This document shows, piece after piece, positions 13,603-19,981 of a stretch of DNA of 27,594 nt (positions are counted from its first letter, which is position 1; each line of letters opens with the position of its first letter). The translations under genes and the position numbers were made by a program. This DNA is from a virus. The DNA lies in IMG/VR virus record IMGVR_UViG_3300034082_001807, positions 1-27,594 of that record. One strand, given 5' to 3'. Below the pieces are notes generated by a model, which saw only the letters and a program-made list of their open reading frames with translations, did no database searches and was not told the DNA's origin.

Positions 13603-13910
13603 ACGACAAACTTGACGAGATGTGGGCCGCGCTGTCCGCGCATGAGCCTGCGCCGAGCTACGCCGAGGCATGGGCGACCATGCTCCGCGAGCGGACAGAG
13701 GATGCGGCGGAGGCAGCGGCGCGGGAAGCGACGGCAGCGGCGCGGGCAGCGAGGCGGGCGGCGCTGGCGGGATGGGAGCGGGCAGAGACGGCAGCGACGG
13801 CAGCGTGGGCAGCGGCGGATTATGCCGCGGATGCAGCGGCGTGGGCGGCGGGGGCGGCGGATGCAGCACAGCGCGCCATTGACGCGATCAAGCGGGAGGT
13901 GAAGCCGTGA
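13599..13910 (+). CDS. Alanine-rich protein C2 of second array
   Basis: A 103-residue paralogue starting at GTG 13599, which overlaps the C1 stop as GTGA and follows a strong AAGGAGGTG at 13586-13593. Head MNDKLDEMWAALSAHEPAP, then SYAEAWATMLRERTEDAAE; the tract has Arg-rich and Trp-containing units (AARAARRAALAGWERAETAA); the tail AQRAIDAIKREV encodes GGGAGGTGA, the next ribosome-binding site. The open frame extending upstream is a shadow. Confidence 0.83.
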   Translation: MNDKLDEMWAALSAHEPAPSYAEAWATMLRERTEDAAEAAAREATAAARAARRAALAGWERAETAATAAWAAADYAADAAAWAAGAADAAQRAIDAIKREVKP

Positions 13911-14287
13911 ACGACAAACTGAACGAGATGTGGACGGCACTGGAAGCGCACGAGCCTGCGCCGAGCTATGCCGAGGCTTGGAAGAAAATGCTCAAAGAGC
14001 GGACGGCGGAGGCAGCGTACAAGGCGGCGTGTGTAGCGGCGGATGTAGCGGCGGGGTCACCGCCGCTGTCAGCGGATGCAGTGCGGGCAGCGGCAGCGGA
14101 GGCAGCGGCGTATGCAGCGGTGGAGGTAGCGCGGTCAGCGGAGGCAGAGGAAGACTTGCGGAAGGTGAACGCGGAACTGTTAGAAGCGTTGAAAACAGCG
14201 TTACATGCATCGTGGGACGGGCCAATGTCAGATTACGCACGGGACAAAGCCTGCGCCGCCATCGCCAAAGCAGAAGGGGTAAAATAA
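13907..14287 (+). CDS. Alanine-rich protein C3, chimeric C-terminus
   Basis: A 126-residue protein, GTG start with GTGA overlap. Residues 1-80 follow C1 and C2 (MNDKLNEMWTALEAHEPAPS and an Ala-rich tract interrupted by GSPPLS). From about residue 81 a different module begins (EEDLRKVNAELLEALKTALH, then SDYARDKACAAIAKAEGV). That module, LxxxNAELLEALK followed by ARAAIAKAEG, is a signature I associate with Burkholderiales prophage hypotheticals. The usual AQRAI tail is missing, so this is probably a fusion of the array's last gene with an unrelated one. Confidence 0.82.
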   Translation: MNDKLNEMWTALEAHEPAPSYAEAWKKMLKERTAEAAYKAACVAADVAAGSPPLSADAVRAAAAEAAAYAAVEVARSAEAEEDLRKVNAELLEALKTALHASWDGPMSDYARDKACAAIAKAEGVK

Positions 14288-14288
14288 C

Positions 14289-14666
14289 ATGGGCACTAAT
14301 TACTACGTTACAGAAAATGTCTGCGAATGCTGCAAGCGATACGATAAGAAGTATCACATCGGCAAGGCGTCCTACGGGTGGGCATTCACCTTTCAGGGCT
14401 ACAAGCATGATGGGCTGACCACTTGGCAGAAGTGGAAGGAGCACCTCAAGGACAAGATCATCAAAGATGAGTACGGGGACGATGTTCCCTACGAAAAGTT
14501 TGTTGAACTTGTGGAAACATACAAATCACCTAACTATGTAAATCCTGCAAACGGGCATAAGAATTCTATCCATAATGTTGAAGGGCGCAAGGAAGGTTGG
14601 TTCAATCCAGAGTATGACTGGGATGATCCCGAAGGATATTCATTCTGTTCTAGGGAATTTTCCTAG
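14289..14666 (+). CDS. Conserved phage hypothetical with Cys cluster (MGTNYYV)
   Basis: A 125-residue protein of a common phage family that starts MGTNYY, has a metal-binding-like cluster (Cys12, Cys14, Cys15, His23 in CECC and YHIGKASYGW), and ends with a repeat of aspartates and aromatics (NPEYDWDDPEGYSFCSREF). Zn binding is likely from the Cys/His spacing but the second pair is not obvious. It starts one base after the stop of C3. Codon use returns to the AT-rich norm halfway along. Function unknown. Confidence 0.88.
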   Translation: MGTNYYVTENVCECCKRYDKKYHIGKASYGWAFTFQGYKHDGLTTWQKWKEHLKDKIIKDEYGDDVPYEKFVELVETYKSPNYVNPANGHKNSIHNVEGRKEGWFNPEYDWDDPEGYSFCSREFS

Positions 14667-14676
14667 GAGTTGATTT

Positions 14677-15312
14677 ATGAGAATGATCAAACAGGACAAT
14701 CTTCATCGATTCTTTAATAAGCAAGGAGAAATTGCTTGGATTAAATTTGGCGTTCAAGGATTTAAATTATACATTGAAACCCCATCTGATTGGCATGAAC
14801 AAAAACGATTTTGGTTCTATTGGTCTCTAGGATTGATTTCTGGTGGATTTTCTCTGCCTTGGTATGGACAAGTTGTTCCAGACCATTATCAATGCTCTGG
14901 TCCTAGATATGGATTCAACTTTTTCTCAGATCTTTTGTTTGTGTACTATGGCAAAGACACAGGTCGTAGATCTTCTTCCAAATCCAAAGCGTTTTCTATG
15001 CCTTGGTCTTGGGGTAGTTGCGTAGAACACAAGATTCTTTCTGAAAAAGAGTCTCATCCATTCACCTATGTTCTCAAGAACGGTACTATTCAAAACAGAA
15101 CAGCAACAATCTACTCTGAGTACGGAAAGTGGACTAGGTATTGGATTCCGTGGGAACAAGAACATACTACCATTTGGGTAGAGTTTGATGATGAAGTGGG
15201 AGAGCGTTCTGGGTCGTGGAAAGGCGGAATTACTGGTACTGGATACGAAATGCTGCCCAATGAAACTCCTCTTGACGCACTTCGAAGGATGGAAAAAGAG
15301 CGAAAGCTGTAA
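14677..15312 (+). CDS. Conserved phage hypothetical (DHYQCSGPRYGFNFF family)
   Basis: A 211-residue protein, very rich in aromatic residues. I recognise the segments VPDHYQCSGPRYGFNFFSD, YYGKDTGRRSS, FSMPWSWGSCVEHKIL and GERSGSWKGGITGTGYEML as conserved parts of a phage family found in many large phages. No function is known to me; it may be a structural or host-take-over protein. Either ATG 14677 or 14683 could be the start. TAGGAG lies at 14664-14669. The TAA of this gene is the first element of cassette C. Confidence 0.88.
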   Translation: MRMIKQDNLHRFFNKQGEIAWIKFGVQGFKLYIETPSDWHEQKRFWFYWSLGLISGGFSLPWYGQVVPDHYQCSGPRYGFNFFSDLLFVYYGKDTGRRSSSKSKAFSMPWSWGSCVEHKILSEKESHPFTYVLKNGTIQNRTATIYSEYGKWTRYWIPWEQEHTTIWVEFDDEVGERSGSWKGGITGTGYEMLPNETPLDALRRMEKERKL

Positions 15313-15398
15313 GTCATTGATTTTGTTAGAGTTATTTCGGTTGCGTTTTTCCTGCATTCAAGTATAATACTTGTATAGTGAACGAACGGAGACAGAAG
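15310..15398 (+). promoter_or_regulatory. Promoter cassette C
   Basis: Copy C, starting at the TAA of the previous gene. Arms AGCTGTAA and TTAGAGTT pair with one mismatch and one wobble around loop GTCATTGATTTTG. Promoter TTGCGT 15341-15346 and TATAAT 15363-15368, spacer 16. The leader GTGAACGAACGGAGACAG contains both a possible GTG start (15378) in frame with the gene and the GGAGA ribosome-binding site for ATG 15399. Confidence 0.8.
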
Positions 15399-15590
15399 AT
15401 GAACTTTAGATTGCAAAACTACAATGAATTTAAGGATGGAGTTCGTTGGCACGACTATTTTGCTATCGTGATCAATGAATTTCCTGTAATCCTTGTCCGA
15501 AAGTATGACTGGCCTCATGAGGGCGATCAGTATACTTTCTCTGTCCAAATTTTGGGTTTCCGAGTTTATCAGCATATCGGAGTTGAGTGA
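15399..15590 (+). CDS. Small hypothetical ending in GVE
   Basis: A 63-residue beta-rich protein (RWHDYFAIVINEFPVILVRKY, YTFSVQILGFRVYQHIGVE). It is not a member of the MNERI family by its body, yet ends GVE encoded by GGAGTTGAG. ATG 15399 is preferred because GGAGA stands at the normal distance; the in-frame GTG at 15378 would add MNERRQK. Function unknown. Confidence 0.8.
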   Translation: MNFRLQNYNEFKDGVRWHDYFAIVINEFPVILVRKYDWPHEGDQYTFSVQILGFRVYQHIGVE

Positions 15591-15592
15591 TG
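15579..15592 (+). promoter_or_regulatory. GGAGTTGA translational junction
   Basis: GGAG at 15579-15582, then 7 bases and ATG 15590, which follows the TGA of the previous gene in the form TGATG. Confidence 0.7.
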
Positions 15593-15823
15593 AACGAAGA
15601 TAGGTCGGAAATATTTTCGCAACTCGCATACGATGTAGATAATCGGTATGTGGATTTATACCTTAGAAAAGTTTTTGGTGGTAATGCATTCGTGCTGGAA
15701 ATATCAGATACTTCCGATATTGAGTCGCAAGATACTGAGATTGAACTTTATCTCACAAAAGAAAATTTAAAATTGGTTATTGACCGATTGACAAAGGTAT
15801 TAGAAAATGAACAATCAAATTGA
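15590..15823 (+). CDS. Hypothetical protein
   Basis: A 77-residue acidic protein beginning MNEDRSEIFSQLAYD, with strands (YVDLYLRKVFGG, AFVLEISD) and a C-terminal helix (TKENLKLVIDRLTKVLENE). It looks like a small alpha/beta domain of unknown role. Start by comparison with other junctions: 7 bases after GGAG. Overlaps the next gene by 17 bases. Confidence 0.75.
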   Translation: MNEDRSEIFSQLAYDVDNRYVDLYLRKVFGGNAFVLEISDTSDIESQDTEIELYLTKENLKLVIDRLTKVLENEQSN

Positions 15824-16034
15824 AAAACTTGCTGAACAGGCTGGATTTATGGATTCTTGGTTTTCTGAATCCGGTGATGATTGTGAACAAGAACTTAAAA
15901 AGTTCGGCGAGTTGCTTATCAAGAAATGTGTTCAAGTAATTCAAGACGAGGCTTGCTATACAGGCAACGCCAAGGTTGCTGGTTTGGATATAGCGAAAGA
16001 AGCGATTCAAAAGTATTTTGGAGTTGAACAATGA
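15807..16034 (+). CDS. MNERI/FGVE family protein
   Basis: A 75-residue member: MNNQIEKLAEQAGF, then a variable region, KKFGELLIKKCVQVI, and QKYFGVEQ. The family has an N-terminal helix with LAEQAG, a central KFAELIxRECxxxI helix and a terminal xxHFGVE. I recall it as recurrent in environmental T4-like phages; function unknown. The start lies inside the previous gene by 17 bases. Confidence 0.83.
   Translation: MNNQIEKLAEQAGFMDSWFSESGDDCEQELKKFGELLIKKCVQVIQDEACYTGNAKVAGLDIAKEAIQKYFGVEQ
16020..16033 (+). promoter_or_regulatory. GGAGTTGA translational junction
   Basis: GGAG at 16020-16023, then 7 bases and ATG 16031; encodes the FGVE end upstream. Confidence 0.7.
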
Positions 16035-16210
16035 ACGAACAAATGATTGAGATGCTGAAGAAACTTGCTGGAGAAAACACTCTCGGCGAGAACATGATTT
16101 CTGCATACGAAGCCAGTGGTGGGAACTATGACGATGCCTATCGTATGGGCAGGGGCGACGGTAAGATTCTTCTTGCTCGCGAACTTCTAGAGATGCTGGA
16201 GAATCAGTGA
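16031..16210 (+). CDS. Small helical hypothetical (MNEQ start)
   Basis: A 59-residue protein, from ATG 16031 to TGA 16208-16210, with helices MNEQMIEMLKKLAGEN and KILLARELLEMLENQ around a Gly-rich polar middle (EASGGNYDDAYRMGRGDG). It shares the ATGAACGAAC start and the KLAG of the MNERI family but lacks KFAELI and FGVE. The GGGD and YDDAYxxG pattern may be a small fold of its own. The GGAG of the upstream family member is its ribosome-binding site. Confidence 0.72.
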   Translation: MNEQMIEMLKKLAGENTLGENMISAYEASGGNYDDAYRMGRGDGKILLARELLEMLENQ

Positions 16211-16392
16211 TGGAACATAAGACAATTTGCTGGGAGTGTGAGTTGGTTCTAACCGACAAGAACGGTAGGCACCACAACAGCAATTTTGACAGCAGATTGG
16301 TTTCTTTTACTCCCAAAATGACGGTTGACACTGCGTATGCATTGTGTGATAATTGCTATGATCAAGTGCTCAACAAACTAGGGCTTGAATAA
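16210..16392 (+). CDS. Small zinc-ribbon-like protein
   Basis: A 60-residue protein with two CxxC pairs (Cys7/Cys10 in ICWEC, Cys46/Cys49 in LCDNC), the spacing of a zinc ribbon, and strands between them (RLVSFTPKMTVD). It starts at ATG 16210 in TGATG; GTG 16207 is an alternative. The end reads GGGCTTGAATA before ATG 16392, a degenerate form of the GGAGTTGA junction. Such ribbons often bind nucleic acid or proteins; no specific function. Confidence 0.78.
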   Translation: MEHKTICWECELVLTDKNGRHHNSNFDSRLVSFTPKMTVDTAYALCDNCYDQVLNKLGLE

Positions 16393-16655
16393 TGAACGAA
16401 CGAATCAGTAAAGCGAAACGCTTAGAGATTGCCAATGTCTGCTATGCTAATGTAGCAGGGCTTTTTGCTATGTTTCAAAACCCTAGACATCGCGGACCAA
16501 ACTTTACTTGGAATACTTTTGCTGATTATTGCGAAGAAAATTCACAAGACTGGATGGTTATTCATAATGTTCGTGGTCATAAAGAAACGATTTTGGCTGA
16601 GGCTAAACTCTTATCTAAAGAGATTGCACAACGTCTAGTTGAAAGGATGTCATAA
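16392..16655 (+). CDS. Hypothetical protein with MNERI start
   Basis: An 87-residue helical protein. It shares the start ATGAACGAACGAAT (MNERI) with the family but the body is different (SKAKRLEIANVCYANVAGLF, TWNTFADYCEENSQDW, then AEAKLLSKEIAQRLVERM). It ends with AGGATGTCATA, in which AGGA gives a ribosome-binding site 7 bases before ATG 16655. Another case of a common start joined to an unrelated gene. Confidence 0.78.
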   Translation: MNERISKAKRLEIANVCYANVAGLFAMFQNPRHRGPNFTWNTFADYCEENSQDWMVIHNVRGHKETILAEAKLLSKEIAQRLVERMS

Positions 16656-16876
16656 TGAACGAACGAATTAAAGAACTCGCTAAACAGGCTACTGTCAAAG
16701 TGAATAATCCATTTGTTAACAGTGATGGAGAAGTAGTCTGCGATAGTTGGGAAGAAGGCATCAGCATTCAAAAGTTTGCCGAGTTGCTCATCAAAGAGTG
16801 CGGCGAGATCGCGGTACTTGGCGACCCGAGGTATTCTGCCCAACACAACATTCATAAGCACTTCCGGGTTGAGTGA
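16655..16876 (+). CDS. MNERI/FGVE family protein
   Basis: A 73-residue member: MNERIKELAKQATVKV, then SIQKFAELLIKECGEI, then HNIHKHFRVE. FGVE is changed to FRVE because the DNA is CGGGTTGAG, so the Shine-Dalgarno is weakened from GGAG to GGGT. The start is followed by the next gene in the form TGATG. Confidence 0.83.
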   Translation: MNERIKELAKQATVKVNNPFVNSDGEVVCDSWEEGISIQKFAELLIKECGEIAVLGDPRYSAQHNIHKHFRVE

Positions 16877-17256
16877 TGATTTCTGAAGAATTACGAAAAT
16901 ATATTGATATGGTAAGGCTGGAAGAATCCCGAGACTTGATCCATGAAATGGCGAATGTTGGTCCAAAACGACACGGGATTGAAAACGTTTATATTTTCGT
17001 AGGGAAAACAAATAAACAACATGGACTTAGAGTAAAAGTGTCAAAAGTTCCTGGGAAATATGATCATGATGATAACTTTGTGATTCAAATGCCAAGTTTA
17101 GATTATGATCCTACGCAAGTACCAAGATGGATTAAACACACGACAATGAAAAAAATCTTAGAATGGATTAAATTGAATCAAGAATTATTGTCTGATTATG
17201 AACACGGAAAAATTTGGGACACCGATGATTTCCTTAATAACATCTCTAAGGTATAA
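16876..17256 (+). CDS. Conserved phage hypothetical (VYIFVGKTNKQHGLRVKVS)
   Basis: A 126-residue protein. The N-terminal helix (SEELRKYIDMVRLEESRDL) and the beta-rich middle (NVYIFVGKTNKQHGLRVKVS, then DNFVIQMPSLDYD) followed by IKLNQELLSDYEHG resemble a hypothetical domain I recall from T4-like phages. ATG 16876 overlaps the previous stop; GTG 16873 is an alternative. Codons are unusually A/T-rich compared with the next gene. Function unknown. Confidence 0.78.
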   Translation: MISEELRKYIDMVRLEESRDLIHEMANVGPKRHGIENVYIFVGKTNKQHGLRVKVSKVPGKYDHDDNFVIQMPSLDYDPTQVPRWIKHTTMKKILEWIKLNQELLSDYEHGKIWDTDDFLNNISKV

Positions 17257-17257
17257 A

Positions 17258-17692
17258 ATGAACATTAACACACCAGATCGCGGATACTACTTCCACGCAG
17301 ATGCCATCAAGAAGATCCAAGATCACTATGGCGCCAAGTACATGGGCTATTGGGCAGTCGAGCGCAAGAATGGTTGGTCGGATGAACCCGTAGATGTGTT
17401 CTACCAGCCCACGCCCGACACTGCCAAGGGGCACAGTCACTACTTTGGCATGTTTGTCGATCCTGCTGGTACCTTGATGATCACGGACGCACAGAGTGCC
17501 TTCAGCGAGCCAATCTATGGCCTTTTGTGCGATGACGGCGAAGTGATTGTAAGTCGCTATCGTCACGATTATGTGACCAAGGATGGCTGCATGGTAGACG
17601 GTGGTCGCGACTACTTCAAGCGTAGTGATCGGGGCAAGACTGTGAAGATCATTGTGGATCGGGATCAGTTTGTGATCACGGAGGAACTCTAA
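17258..17692 (+). CDS. Conserved phage hypothetical
   Basis: A 144-residue protein starting at ATG 17258, right after the previous stop (TAAA ATG); the frame upstream is a shadow. Segments GYYFHADAIKKIQDHYGAKY, GYWAVERKNGWSDEPVDVFY, SHYFGMFVDPAGTLMITDAQ and YGLLCDDGEVIVSRYRHDY look like a compact beta-rich domain, which I recall as conserved among phages. Codon use is more GC-rich than in the previous gene. Its TAA is the first element of cassette D. Function unknown. Confidence 0.85.
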   Translation: MNINTPDRGYYFHADAIKKIQDHYGAKYMGYWAVERKNGWSDEPVDVFYQPTPDTAKGHSHYFGMFVDPAGTLMITDAQSAFSEPIYGLLCDDGEVIVSRYRHDYVTKDGCMVDGGRDYFKRSDRGKTVKIIVDRDQFVITEEL

Positions 17693-17778
17693 GTCATTGA
17701 CTTCCTTAGAGTTATTTTGGTTGCGTTTTTCTTGCGTTCATGTATAATGTATACATGATGAACGAACGGAGACAGAGT
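17682..17778 (+). promoter_or_regulatory. Promoter cassette D (best stem-loop)
   Basis: Copy D has the best hairpin: AACTCTAA and TTAGAGTT, an 8-bp perfect stem around loop GTCATTGACTTCC, followed by ATTTT, like a weak terminator that includes the stop codon of the upstream gene. Promoter TTGCGT 17721-17726 and TATAAT 17743-17748, spacer 16. ATG 17755 and 17758 lie within about 10 bases of the -10, while ATG 17779 follows GGAGACAG. The cassette therefore closes one unit and opens the next. Confidence 0.82.
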
Positions 17779-18063
17779 ATGAAACTCGAACACAGACACA
17801 GTTGGCAAAACAGACCTGATGTAGAAGTTGACACTTTTGGTTTAGTCAGTGGTTACGCTGGTTACGCTGATTATGCTGAGCTGCTGCTGCACCCCTATAG
17901 GCCTGGCGATAGTGTAGCTGTTAAAGTTCGCATCGAACGGTTGGCGACAATCGTTGCTCGTCTGATCGACCACATTGGCTTGACCGATGATGAGAAGCGA
18001 GCAATGTTTCGCGATATCTTGGGCGATTGGAAGTTTGTGGAGGATAAAAATGACCGACCGTGA
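17779..18063 (+). CDS. Hypothetical protein, cassette-driven
   Basis: A 94-residue protein (MKLEHRHSWQNRPDVEVDTF, a Gly/Tyr/Ala segment, then SVAVKVRIERLATIVARLID and DEKRAMFRDILGDW). ATG 17779 follows GGAGACAG; upstream in-frame ATGs at 17755 and 17758 would add MMNERRQS. Not recognised. The end overlaps the next gene by 14 bases. Confidence 0.78.
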   Translation: MKLEHRHSWQNRPDVEVDTFGLVSGYAGYADYAELLLHPYRPGDSVAVKVRIERLATIVARLIDHIGLTDDEKRAMFRDILGDWKFVEDKNDRP

Positions 18064-18373
18064 ACTGTTGGAATTGGCCGCGAAGGCGGCGGGGATTAAA
18101 ATTCCAAAGCCTAACCCATGGTTCACATACGACGAAGCGTATGGCTTCATGTGGATGAACATGGATGGTCGCGCAGTCGAAAAAAAATGGAATCCGCTCG
18201 CCGACGATGGCGACGCATTCAGGTTAGCGGTGCGGTTACGCATGATTGTGACGCCAGGAACCGCACGATTGCTTGATGGGCGAGTCTTTGGGAAAGACAT
18301 GGATTCCATAGAAGAAACTCGCCGCGCCATCGTGCGCGCTGCCGCAGAGATTGGGAGGAACATCGATGTTTGA
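18050..18373 (+). CDS. Phage ABA-sandwich-type protein of betaproteobacterial prophage family
   Basis: A 107-residue protein. The start MTDRELLELAAKAAGI, the segment KKWNPLADDGDAFRLAVRLR and the end IEETRRAIVRAAAEIGRN match a family I know from Burkholderiales phages that belongs to the phage ABA sandwich domain group. Function unknown. Codons are GC-rich compared with neighbours such as 18366, supporting transfer from a betaproteobacterial source. Start ATG 18050; the longer frame is a shadow of the previous gene. Confidence 0.85.
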   Translation: MTDRELLELAAKAAGIKIPKPNPWFTYDEAYGFMWMNMDGRAVEKKWNPLADDGDAFRLAVRLRMIVTPGTARLLDGRVFGKDMDSIEETRRAIVRAAAEIGRNIDV

Positions 18374-18746
18374 TCATTTTTCGCATCATCACAAGTCCGT
18401 CAGCATCAACCACACCATAGAGATCAACCGCGCACCAACAGATGAATCCGTTCGCTTGCTGCGTGAGATGGAACACAAGGCCAAAGAAGAAATTGTAAAG
18501 GCAGTGGCTGTTCAAAACACAGAGTTTAGCGCAGTCGTTCACACCAGACACGATCACATTTCGTGGCAACTGTTGGTCAAGGTCATTTACTCGTTCAATG
18601 GCAAGAAGCTGACAACGGACTTTTCCGCTAACTATGATGAGCCAAAGGAAGTTTGGATTCCCAAGTTGATCGATGCTCTTGCAAAAGACATCGCATGTCA
18701 TATTTTGAGTAAGGCTCTCACGCCTGAATTGTTGAGGAAGATCTAA
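18366..18746 (+). CDS. Conserved phage hypothetical (RAPTDESVRLLREMEHKAKE)
   Basis: A 126-residue protein starting at ATG 18366, with GGGAGGA just upstream. It begins MFDHFSHHHKSVSI, then INRAPTDESVRLLREMEHKA, a helix that I recall as conserved in phages, then VQNTEFSAVVHTRHDHISWQ and a strand-rich part. It looks like a small two-layer domain; no function known. Overlaps the previous gene by 8 bases and the next by 1. Confidence 0.87.
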   Translation: MFDHFSHHHKSVSINHTIEINRAPTDESVRLLREMEHKAKEEIVKAVAVQNTEFSAVVHTRHDHISWQLLVKVIYSFNGKKLTTDFSANYDEPKEVWIPKLIDALAKDIACHILSKALTPELLRKI

Positions 18747-19024
18747 TGAAGCAAGACATTCTAATTCTAGCAACACAGGCATTTGGCGACAAGGCTGCGA
18801 CTCTTTATATGCGTGAACTGGAAAGTTCGCAGAGCTTATTTCCGAAGACGAACGCGAGGGGCAAAGCCATGAAAGACGAAACGTGGGAACTGAAAGAACA
18901 GATCTGGACCAAAGTTCATGACTTGGTTGACGAGATGACCAAAAATCTAGACGAAGAAGAAGATGAAATACTTCGTCAGGCGCTGACAGAAGAGTTTAGG
19001 TTTTGGCGAAGGAGCGATCCATGA
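18746..19024 (+). CDS. Hypothetical helical protein
   Basis: A 92-residue charged helical protein (MKQDILILATQAFGDKAATL, TWELKEQIWTKVHDLVDEMT, then a run of acidic residues EEEDEILRQALTEEFRFW). Not recognised. The ATG shares a base with the previous stop (TAATG); the next gene overlaps it by 4 bases as ATGA. Confidence 0.75.
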   Translation: MKQDILILATQAFGDKAATLYMRELESSQSLFPKTNARGKAMKDETWELKEQIWTKVHDLVDEMTKNLDEEEDEILRQALTEEFRFWRRSDP

Positions 19025-19251
19025 CCCGCGAGGACATCGTCCGGATGGCGCGGGAGGCTGGTTATCCTCTAGACGAGGCGCAAAGCGACATCGTTCTGCG
19101 ATTTCAGGCCGTACTGGCCGATTTTGCTCAAGCCGCATACGCCGCAGGAGCCGCCGCCGAGCGCGAAACTATAGCAAAGAAGTTTGACGGACCCGTTTGG
19201 TCCTATGATTATCGCGAGATTGCCGCAGCGATCCGCGCAAGAGGAGAATAA
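19021..19251 (+). CDS. Small GC-rich protein, betaproteobacterial prophage type
   Basis: A 76-residue protein: MTREDIVRMAREAGYPLDEA, then RFQAVLADFAQAAYAAGAAA, ending YREIAAAIRARGE. The pattern MxREDIxRMAREAG followed by a helical part and AAAIRARGE is one I associate with Burkholderiales phages. GC-rich codons contrast with the AT-rich family members nearby. ATG 19021 overlaps the previous gene by ATGA; AAGGAG at 19009-19014 supports it. Function unknown. Confidence 0.83.
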   Translation: MTREDIVRMAREAGYPLDEAQSDIVLRFQAVLADFAQAAYAAGAAAERETIAKKFDGPVWSYDYREIAAAIRARGE

Positions 19252-19252
19252 A

Positions 19253-19573
19253 ATGTCAGGTGGACACTTTCAATACAAGCAGTGGGAAATTCAAAACATT
19301 GCCGACGAGGTTGAGCAGCTAATCCTCACCAACAATGAGGAGTCAGTTGACACTTGGGACAATAAGCGTTATAGTAGAGCTTACTCGCCTGAGACCATTG
19401 AGGAGTTCAAGCGAGGGATGATGATTCTACGCCAAGCCTATGTCTATGCTCAGCGCATTGATTGGCTGGTCAGCGGTGATGATGGTGAAGACAGTTTTCA
19501 TCGTCGCTTGAAGCTGGAACTGGACAAACTCAAGGACAACGCAGATGAACGAACGAATTCAAAAACTGATTGA
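19253..19573 (+). CDS. Conserved phage hypothetical (MSGGHFQYKQW)
   Basis: A 106-residue protein of a widespread phage family starting MSGGHF, with helix EIQNIADEVEQLILTNNEE and the conserved YSPETIEEFKRGMMILRQAY, then AQRIDWLVSGDDGEDSFHRR. ATG 19253 with GAGGAG at 19241-19246; the upstream frame is a shadow. Predicted mainly helical. Function unknown. Its 3' end overlaps the start of the next gene by 29 bases. Confidence 0.9.
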   Translation: MSGGHFQYKQWEIQNIADEVEQLILTNNEESVDTWDNKRYSRAYSPETIEEFKRGMMILRQAYVYAQRIDWLVSGDDGEDSFHRRLKLELDKLKDNADERTNSKTD

Positions 19574-19742
19574 ACAATGCACGATAGAATATCGCGATGG
19601 TAATGGTGGATACGTTGATCAAGTAGATGCGGAGAAGCTTGCCGAGTTGATCGTGCGGGAATGTAGCAACTTCTTGAAAGATACACTAGACGATCATTTT
19701 GCGGCAGAACAGTTAGAAGAACATTTTGGAGTTGAAGAATGA
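19545..19742 (+). CDS. MNERI/FGVE family protein
   Basis: A 65-residue member with a perfect family outline: MNERIQKLIEQCTIEY, then VDAEKLAELIVRECSNFL, then EQLEEHFGVEE. It begins with ATGAACGAACGAATTC inside the previous gene (29-base overlap), suggesting it was inserted over the end of that gene, which may have lost or changed its original C-terminus (residues DERTNSKTD are encoded by the MNERI start). Confidence 0.85.
   Translation: MNERIQKLIEQCTIEYRDGNGGYVDQVDAEKLAELIVRECSNFLKDTLDDHFAAEQLEEHFGVEE
19728..19741 (+). promoter_or_regulatory. GGAGTTGA translational junction
   Basis: GGAG at 19728-19731, then 7 bases and ATG 19739; encodes the GVE end upstream. Confidence 0.7.
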
Positions 19743-19981
19743 TTATATATTTGGTATGCAATACCGTCGATCTTGGCTATCATGCTGAGTATGCTTATAC
19801 TACGCTTGAGCGGGCAGAGGCTAAAATGGCTGAGTTAATAGAAGCGGCTAAACAACAATTCATCGAGTCAGCGATGACATCAACGGCTTATTGTGCTGGT
19901 AAAACTTATGAAGTGGCTGCTGAAGATGCTGAACAATACCATGAAAAATGGGAAATCGCCCAAGTAGAGGTAGAAGAATGA
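19739..19981 (+). CDS. Hypothetical protein
   Basis: An 80-residue acidic protein (MIIYLVCNTVDLGYHAEYAY, TTLERAEAKMAELIEAAKQQ, ending EIAQVEVEE). It resembles a small alpha/beta protein in which a helix with AKMAELI follows strands; not recognised further. Start set by the GGAGTTGA junction and ATGA overlap at its end with the next gene. Confidence 0.78.
   Translation: MIIYLVCNTVDLGYHAEYAYTTLERAEAKMAELIEAAKQQFIESAMTSTAYCAGKTYEVAAEDAEQYHEKWEIAQVEVEE

Noticed and set aside
13266-13940. Long 224-residue antisense open frame opposite the second alanine array
   Set aside because: Arises from the GC-rich GCG/GCA repeats; Arg/Cys/Pro-rich product, no start context, and the sense frames have conserved heads and tails.
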